A stretch of DNA of 9,975 nucleotides from Cyclobacteriaceae bacterium. Its GTDB lineage: Bacteria > Bacteroidota > Bacteroidia > Cytophagales > Cyclobacteriaceae. This document shows, one piece after another, positions 6,075-9,975 of the stretch (positions are counted from its first letter, which is position 1; each line of letters opens with the position of its first letter). Location: positions 1 to 9,975 of the forward strand of contig JAOUOM010000026.1 of assembly GCA_029880385.1 (NCBI GenBank). The letters are read 5' to 3'. Below the pieces are notes generated by a model. That model ran no database searches. It was not told the origin of the DNA and worked only from the letters and a program-made list of their open reading frames with translations. The translations under genes were made by a program, and so were the position numbers.

Positions 6075-8888
6075 CTAACGGCTAAGATAGAGGTTTCGTT
6101 CGGCGTATATTTTCATAAAATAGTCATCCATCAGGTCGTCAATGAAATAAATAGCCTCTCCCGTCGATTTCATCTCTGGCCCAAGTTCCTTGTTTACATT
6201 CGGGAATTTATGGAAAGAAAATACCGGTTCTTTGATGGCATAGCCTTTTTTCACTGGTTTGAAGTCAAAGTCCTTCACCTTGGCTTCTCCCAGCATTACT
6301 TTGGTTGCATAGTTTACGTAAGGTTCCTGGTAGGCCTTGCATATAAACGGTACCGTACGTGATGCACGCGGGTTAGCCTCAATGATAAATACCTTGTCAT
6401 TTTTTATGGCAAACTGAATGTTGATCAGTCCCACTGTGCGAAGTGATAGGGCAATACGGGTCGTATATTCTTCAATCTGTCGAATAACCAGGTCGCCCAG
6501 GTTGTAGGGAGGGAGCACGGCGTATGAGTCGCCGGAGTGAATACCCGCCGGTTCAATGTGCTGCATAATGCCGATGATGTATACATTTTCCCCATCGCAT
6601 ATGGCATCAGCTTCTGCCTCTATGGCCCCTTCCAGAAAGTGGTCGAGCAATATCCGTCCATCAGGTTTGTCTTTTAAAATATCCACAACATGATGTTCCA
6701 GCTCCTCTTCGTTGATGACGATTTTCATGCTCTGTCCGCCCAATACATACGAAGGCCTGACTAAAAGCGGAAAGCCAATCTCCTTTGAAAGCTCAATGGC
6801 AGATTCTGCATCTTCGATAGTCCCATATTGAGGATACGGAATGTTGTTTTCCTTCAGCAAATCTGAAAACCGGCCCCTGTCTTCGGCAAGATCCAATGCA
6901 TCGTAGCTGGTGCCCAGTATCTTTATGCCATAGCGGTTGAGCTTTTCGGCCAGCTTCAGGGCTGTCTGTCCACCCAATTGTACAATGACGCCAATGGGTT
7001 TTTCCAACTGGATAATTTCATAAATATGCTCCCAGAAAACCGGCTCAAAATAAAGTTTATCTGCTATGTCAAAATCGGTTGAGACTGTTTCAGGATTGCA
7101 ATTGATCATGATGGTTTCATACCCGCACTCTTTGGCAGCAAGTACCCCGTGCACACATGAATAGTCAAATTCAATGCCCTGACCGATACGGTTCGGGCCG
7201 GAACCCAATACAAGAACTTTCTTTTTATCGGAAACAACCGATTCGTTTTCATCCTCAAATGTGGAATAATAATATGGCGTTTCTGCTTCAAATTCTGCCG
7301 CACACGTATCGACCAGTTTATAAATCCGCTTGATCCCCATTTCGTGTCGTGCGCTGAACACTTCACTTTCCAGGCACTTGAGCAAATGCGCAATCTGTCG
7401 GTCGGCATAGCCTTTTTTCTTGGCCGTGCTCATCAGTTCGCGGGGCAGGGTCTGAACGGTATATTTTTCTATTTCCCTTTCGAGTAAAATCAATTCTTCG
7501 ATCTGATTGAGGAACCAGGGGTCGATTTTGGTCAGTTTTTGGATTTTCTTAAAAGGGATACCCAATTTAAAGGCATCGTAAATATGAAAAAGCCGGTTCC
7601 AGCTCGGATGCTCAAGGCTTTCCAGTATATCTGCCTGATTTTTTAATTCCCTGCCATCGGCACCCAGTCCGTTTCGCTTGATTTCCAACGACTGACAGGC
7701 TTTTTGGAGTGCCTCCTGAAAATTGCGGCCAATCCCCATGGCTTCTCCCACGGATTTCATTTGCAAACCAAGGCGACGGTCAGAGCCCTTGAATTTATCG
7801 AAGTTCCACCGGGGTACTTTGACAATCACATAATCCAGTGCCGGCTCAAAAAAAGCAGAAGTTGTCTTGGTAATCTGGTTCTTCAATTCATCCAGGTTAT
7901 AGCCGATGGCCAGTTTGGCCGCAATTTTGGCAATGGGATAGCCCGTAGCTTTGGAAGCCAGGGCTGATGAACGTGATACCCTCGGGTTGATTTCTATCCC
8001 AATGATCATGTCCGTTTCCGGGTTTACGGCAAACTGGACATTGCAACCACCCGCAAACTGTCCGATTCCATTCATCATGGTAATGGCCAAATCCCTCATC
8101 TGCTGATAGGTGGTATCCGGAAGGGTCATGGCAGGTGCCACCGTAATGGAGTCACCGGTATGAATGCCCATCGGATCAAAATTTTCGATGGAACATATAA
8201 TGATGATATTGCCGATGTTATCACGAAGCAGTTCGAGCTCATATTCTTTCCACCCCATGATGCTTTGTTCCACGAGTACTTCATGAATAGGAGAAGCCTG
8301 TAAGCCGGCATTCAATGCCTTATCAAAATCCTCGGCACTTTCTACAAATCCACCGCCAAACCCACCCAAGGTATAGGATGGACGAATGACCAGGGGAAAG
8401 CCGATTTCCTGCGCAATTTCTTTTCCCTTCAAAAACGAGGTTGCCGTTTCGCCTTTGCAGACGTTCACGCCCAGTTCGTGCATTTTTAAGCGGAATTTTT
8501 CACGGTCTTCTGTGGTCTCGATGGCATGAATATCGACACCGATAATCCTGACACCATATTTTTCCCAAATTCCGGACTGTTCACATTCTATGGCGAGGTT
8601 AAGTGCTGTTTGGCCCCCCATGGTAGGCAATACGGCATCAATGGAATGCATTTCCAGTATTTCCCTTATACTTTGTTTGGTCAGGGGTTTGAGATACACA
8701 TGATCTGCAGTAACCGGGTCAGTCATGATCGTGGCTGGGTTTGAATTGATCAGGATCACTTCAATCCCTTCTTCGCGAAGCGAACGGGAAGCCTGTGAGC
8801 CGGAATAATCAAATTCACAAGCCTGTCCGATAACGATGGGGCCACTTCCGATGATTAATACAGATTTGATACTGGAATCTTTTGGCAT
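6075..8888 (-). CDS. carB: Carbamoyl-phosphate synthase large subunit, lacking the C-terminal allosteric domain
   Basis: CarB makes carbamoyl phosphate from bicarbonate, ammonia (from glutamine via CarA) and two ATP, feeding pyrimidine and arginine synthesis. Both ATP-grasp halves are visible. The carboxyphosphate half covers about residues 1-405, with GSGPIVIGQACEFDYSG near 14-30 and RPSYTLGGFGGG at 169-180. A linking oligomerisation region follows at about 405-555. The carbamate half starts near 556 with GSGPNRIGQGIEFDYS (562-577), then RPSYVLGG at 711-718 and EANPRASRT at 837-845. The protein ends at residue 937, shortly after GPEMKSTGE, whereas E. coli CarB has 1073 residues. The missing part is the MGS-like domain that binds UMP, IMP and ornithine. 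The stop is a clean end with no coding remnant after it, and such short forms occur in other Bacteroidota as far as I recall. carA is not in the window. The gene heads a likely carB-DUF4834-accD transcript. Confidence 0.96.
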   Translation of the reverse strand: MPKDSSIKSVLIIGSGPIVIGQACEFDYSGSQASRSLREEGIEVILINSNPATIMTDPVTADHVYLKPLTKQSIREILEMHSIDAVLPTMGGQTALNLAIECEQSGIWEKYGVRIIGVDIHAIETTEDREKFRLKMHELGVNVCKGETATSFLKGKEIAQEIGFPLVIRPSYTLGGFGGGFVESAEDFDKALNAGLQASPIHEVLVEQSIMGWKEYELELLRDNIGNIIIICSIENFDPMGIHTGDSITVAPAMTLPDTTYQQMRDLAITMMNGIGQFAGGCNVQFAVNPETDMIIGIEINPRVSRSSALASKATGYPIAKIAAKLAIGYNLDELKNQITKTTSAFFEPALDYVIVKVPRWNFDKFKGSDRRLGLQMKSVGEAMGIGRNFQEALQKACQSLEIKRNGLGADGRELKNQADILESLEHPSWNRLFHIYDAFKLGIPFKKIQKLTKIDPWFLNQIEELILLEREIEKYTVQTLPRELMSTAKKKGYADRQIAHLLKCLESEVFSARHEMGIKRIYKLVDTCAAEFEAETPYYYSTFEDENESVVSDKKKVLVLGSGPNRIGQGIEFDYSCVHGVLAAKECGYETIMINCNPETVSTDFDIADKLYFEPVFWEHIYEIIQLEKPIGVIVQLGGQTALKLAEKLNRYGIKILGTSYDALDLAEDRGRFSDLLKENNIPYPQYGTIEDAESAIELSKEIGFPLLVRPSYVLGGQSMKIVINEEELEHHVVDILKDKPDGRILLDHFLEGAIEAEADAICDGENVYIIGIMQHIEPAGIHSGDSYAVLPPYNLGDLVIRQIEEYTTRIALSLRTVGLINIQFAIKNDKVFIIEANPRASRTVPFICKAYQEPYVNYATKVMLGEAKVKDFDFKPVKKGYAIKEPVFSFHKFPNVNKELGPEMKSTGEAIYFIDDLMDDYFMKIYAERNLYLSR

Positions 8889-8923
8889 GAGTGTTTGGTG
8901 GTTTAGATATAAACAAATTGCGG

Positions 8924-8931
8924 CAAAGTTA
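8924..8931 (-). promoter_or_regulatory. Candidate -7 promoter element for carB
   Basis: The minus strand reads TAACTTTG, identical to the element before prfC and fitting TAnnTTTG. It lies 36 bases before the carB start, leaving a leader of roughly 30 bases. A clear TTTG at -33 is not seen. Confidence 0.4.
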
Positions 8932-8956
8932 ACAGCCTGTGCTTTATATCAGGGCA

Positions 8957-8981
8957 TCCGGTTTAAATATTTAAAATCGGA
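8957..8981. repeat. AT-rich inverted repeat in the carB / surface-protein gap
   Basis: The core TTTAAATATTTAAA (8962-8975) is a perfect 14-base palindrome. It is flanked by TCCG on the left (8957-8960) and its complement CGGA on the right (8978-8981), offset by one and two bases. It lies upstream of the -7 elements of both divergent genes, so it could be an operator for either. It lacks a T-run and is poorly placed for a terminator. Confidence 0.45.
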
Positions 8982-9041
8982 CGCAAAACATTGGAATTAT
9001 CTCATTTTTTCATCTGTATATTAAAAATATCAGGTATTGAC

Positions 9042-9049
9042 TACATTTG
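9042..9049 (+). promoter_or_regulatory. Candidate -7 promoter element for the surface-protein gene
   Basis: TACATTTG fits the Bacteroidota TAnnTTTG -7 consensus. It predicts a transcript start near 9055 and a leader of about 70 bases before the ATG at 9128. The upstream region is AT-rich but has no clear TTTG -33 element at the expected distance. Confidence 0.4.
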
Positions 9050-9086
9050 TAACGTCACTAACTAAACCTATACACATTGAGCCGTC

Positions 9087-9125
9087 ATGTACATTTTTCC
9101 TTGCGATTATCGGTATGTAAATTAA
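9087..9125 (+). other. 12-codon leader ORF before the surface-protein gene
   Basis: An ATG at 9087 opens a short frame encoding MYIFPCDYRYVN that stops with TAA at 9123-9125, two bases before the ATG of the surface-protein gene. It lies within the predicted mRNA leader. The close spacing would allow termination-reinitiation, but a chance ORF of this size is quite possible and nothing shows that it is translated. Confidence 0.25.
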
Positions 9126-9127
9126 AT

Positions 9128-9975
9128 ATGAGAAAGGAGGTGCGTGTCATCCTCATGTTTTTCATTCTGGTATTCATTGCTGATTTCTTTGCCGGGGCAC
9201 AAACTAGGACTAGCGTCCAATCGGGTAATTGGGGTTCTGCCTCCACCTGGGATTGTGCCTGTGTGCCGGGAGCAGCAGAAAGTGTTATTATTTCTTCGGG
9301 ACATACCGTCACATTAAATGCCAATGCATCCATCACGAATTTTACCATCAACAGTGGGGGTGCATTTAATTACAATGGATTTACCCTGACCGTAACCGGT
9401 ACGGTTACTCCCTTTGTTTCGGTTCAAACCGGAAACTGGACAACCGCCTCAACGTGGTTAAACGGAGCTGTCCCCGGAACAGCAGACCGGGCGATCGTCT
9501 GCAAAGGGCACACCGTAAGTACGGTATCAAATACTGAAATCATCAGTGATTTGACCGTCAGCTCGGGTGCAGTAATCTCAACGGCCAATAATAAAGACCT
9601 GCAGGTAACCAGCAAGCTCACTGTAAATGGAACCATAAAGCTAAACCAGGTAAATGCCGATCTGATTTTTGCAACGGGGCCGGTTACACTGTCCGGCTCG
9701 GGTACTATCGACGGTTCCGGAAGTACCAACGGTGCCTTGCAGGTAAATGCCAACACCACCATATCCAGTGGCTCTTCCCTTACTTTTCTGAATGATATCG
9801 ACATTGCCGCAGGAATCCTCCTGACCAACAATGGCAGCAGCATTGTGGCCGGTGGCAGCATAACCGGGGCAAGTGCTACATCCCAAATGACCATGGGTAC
9901 AAATTCCTTGTTGGAAATTGATGGTGCGCTCCTGGCAACCGGATTGTTGGATGCAGGTACCAACCCGGGAAATAC
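9128..9975 (+). CDS. Secreted repetitive surface protein, N-terminal part (runs off the window)
   Basis: The frame stays open from the ATG at 9128 to the window edge, giving 282 residues and no stop. Residues 1-24 form a signal peptide: basic start MRKEVR, hydrophobic core ILMFFILVFIADFF, and cleavage motif AGA before Gln25. There is no lipobox cysteine. Two tandem units follow, 69 residues apart, each with GNW...ASTW...VPG...GHTV (33-61 and 102-130); the first unit also has Cys43 and Cys45. The rest is Thr/Ser/Gly/Asn-rich with short alternating hydrophobic strands such as LTVNGTIKL and VTLSGSGTIDGSG. This suggests a beta-solenoid-like body. Such repeats are common at the start of large Bacteroidota adhesins exported by the type IX secretion system, whose C-terminal sorting domain would lie beyond the window. 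The precise role is unknown. Carrying a different start (ATG 9155) would strip the basic residues from the signal peptide, so 9128 is preferred. Confidence 0.85.
   Translation, partial: MRKEVRVILMFFILVFIADFFAGAQTRTSVQSGNWGSASTWDCACVPGAAESVIISSGHTVTLNANASITNFTINSGGAFNYNGFTLTVTGTVTPFVSVQTGNWTTASTWLNGAVPGTADRAIVCKGHTVSTVSNTEIISDLTVSSGAVISTANNKDLQVTSKLTVNGTIKLNQVNADLIFATGPVTLSGSGTIDGSGSTNGALQVNANTTISSGSSLTFLNDIDIAAGILLTNNGSSIVAGGSITGASATSQMTMGTNSLLEIDGALLATGLLDAGTNPGN

Noticed and set aside
7106..7408. 100-codon minus-strand frame inside carB
   Set aside because: It is an alternative frame of intact, conserved CarB sequence with no independent support.
9424..9963. 179-codon minus-strand open frame over the surface-protein gene
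   Set aside because: The plus-strand frame has a signal peptide and internal repeats and stays open to the edge. The minus frame is an antisense mirror of its repetitive Val/Thr codons, with no recognisable domain.

Overview
The window looks like a piece of a Bacteroidota chromosome, most likely from a Cytophagales-like or related lineage. I infer this from the small protein families DUF6787 and DUF4834, which are typical of this phylum. A Bacteroidota-type form of AccD and a CarB without its C-terminal allosteric domain point the same way. So do the A-rich leaders without Shine-Dalgarno sequences and the TAnnTTTG -7 promoter elements. Base composition is moderate and even, and nothing suggests a phage, transposon, CRISPR array or RNA gene. 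No gene-free stretch exceeds 300 bases; the longest is the 239-base gap between carB and the last gene.

Layout from left to right. (1) A minus-strand block, 2739 down to 1, reads prfC (release factor 3), an RluA-type RNA pseudouridine synthase, a DUF6787 membrane protein, and the first 34 codons of a probable pabB-like chorismate-utilising enzyme. The last three overlap at their ends, which suggests co-transcription and translational coupling. (2) A divergent intergenic region at 2740-2937 separates prfC from plus-strand dnaK. It contains a sigma-54-like -24/-12 element and a set of TGACA inverted repeats. (3) dnaK ends in a strong 14-bp hairpin with U-tracts on both sides, which can serve as terminator for both converging transcripts. 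(4) A second minus-strand block reads carB, a DUF4834 small membrane protein, then accD, with gaps of 14 and 40 bases. (5) A second divergent region at 8889-9127 holds an AT-rich inverted repeat, a promoter-like element and a 12-codon leader ORF. It leads into a plus-strand secreted surface protein that runs off the right edge.

The genes are mainly housekeeping. They cover translation termination and recycling, RNA modification, chaperoning, carbamoyl phosphate for pyrimidine and arginine synthesis, and malonyl-CoA for fatty acid synthesis. The only accessory-like gene is the surface protein with tandem GNW...STW...VPG...GHTV repeats. I found no clear new multi-gene system. The best leads are the regulatory architecture upstream of dnaK, the AccD subunit that has lost most of its zinc-ribbon cysteines, and a 12-base match to the anti-Shine-Dalgarno complement just inside the surface-protein gene.
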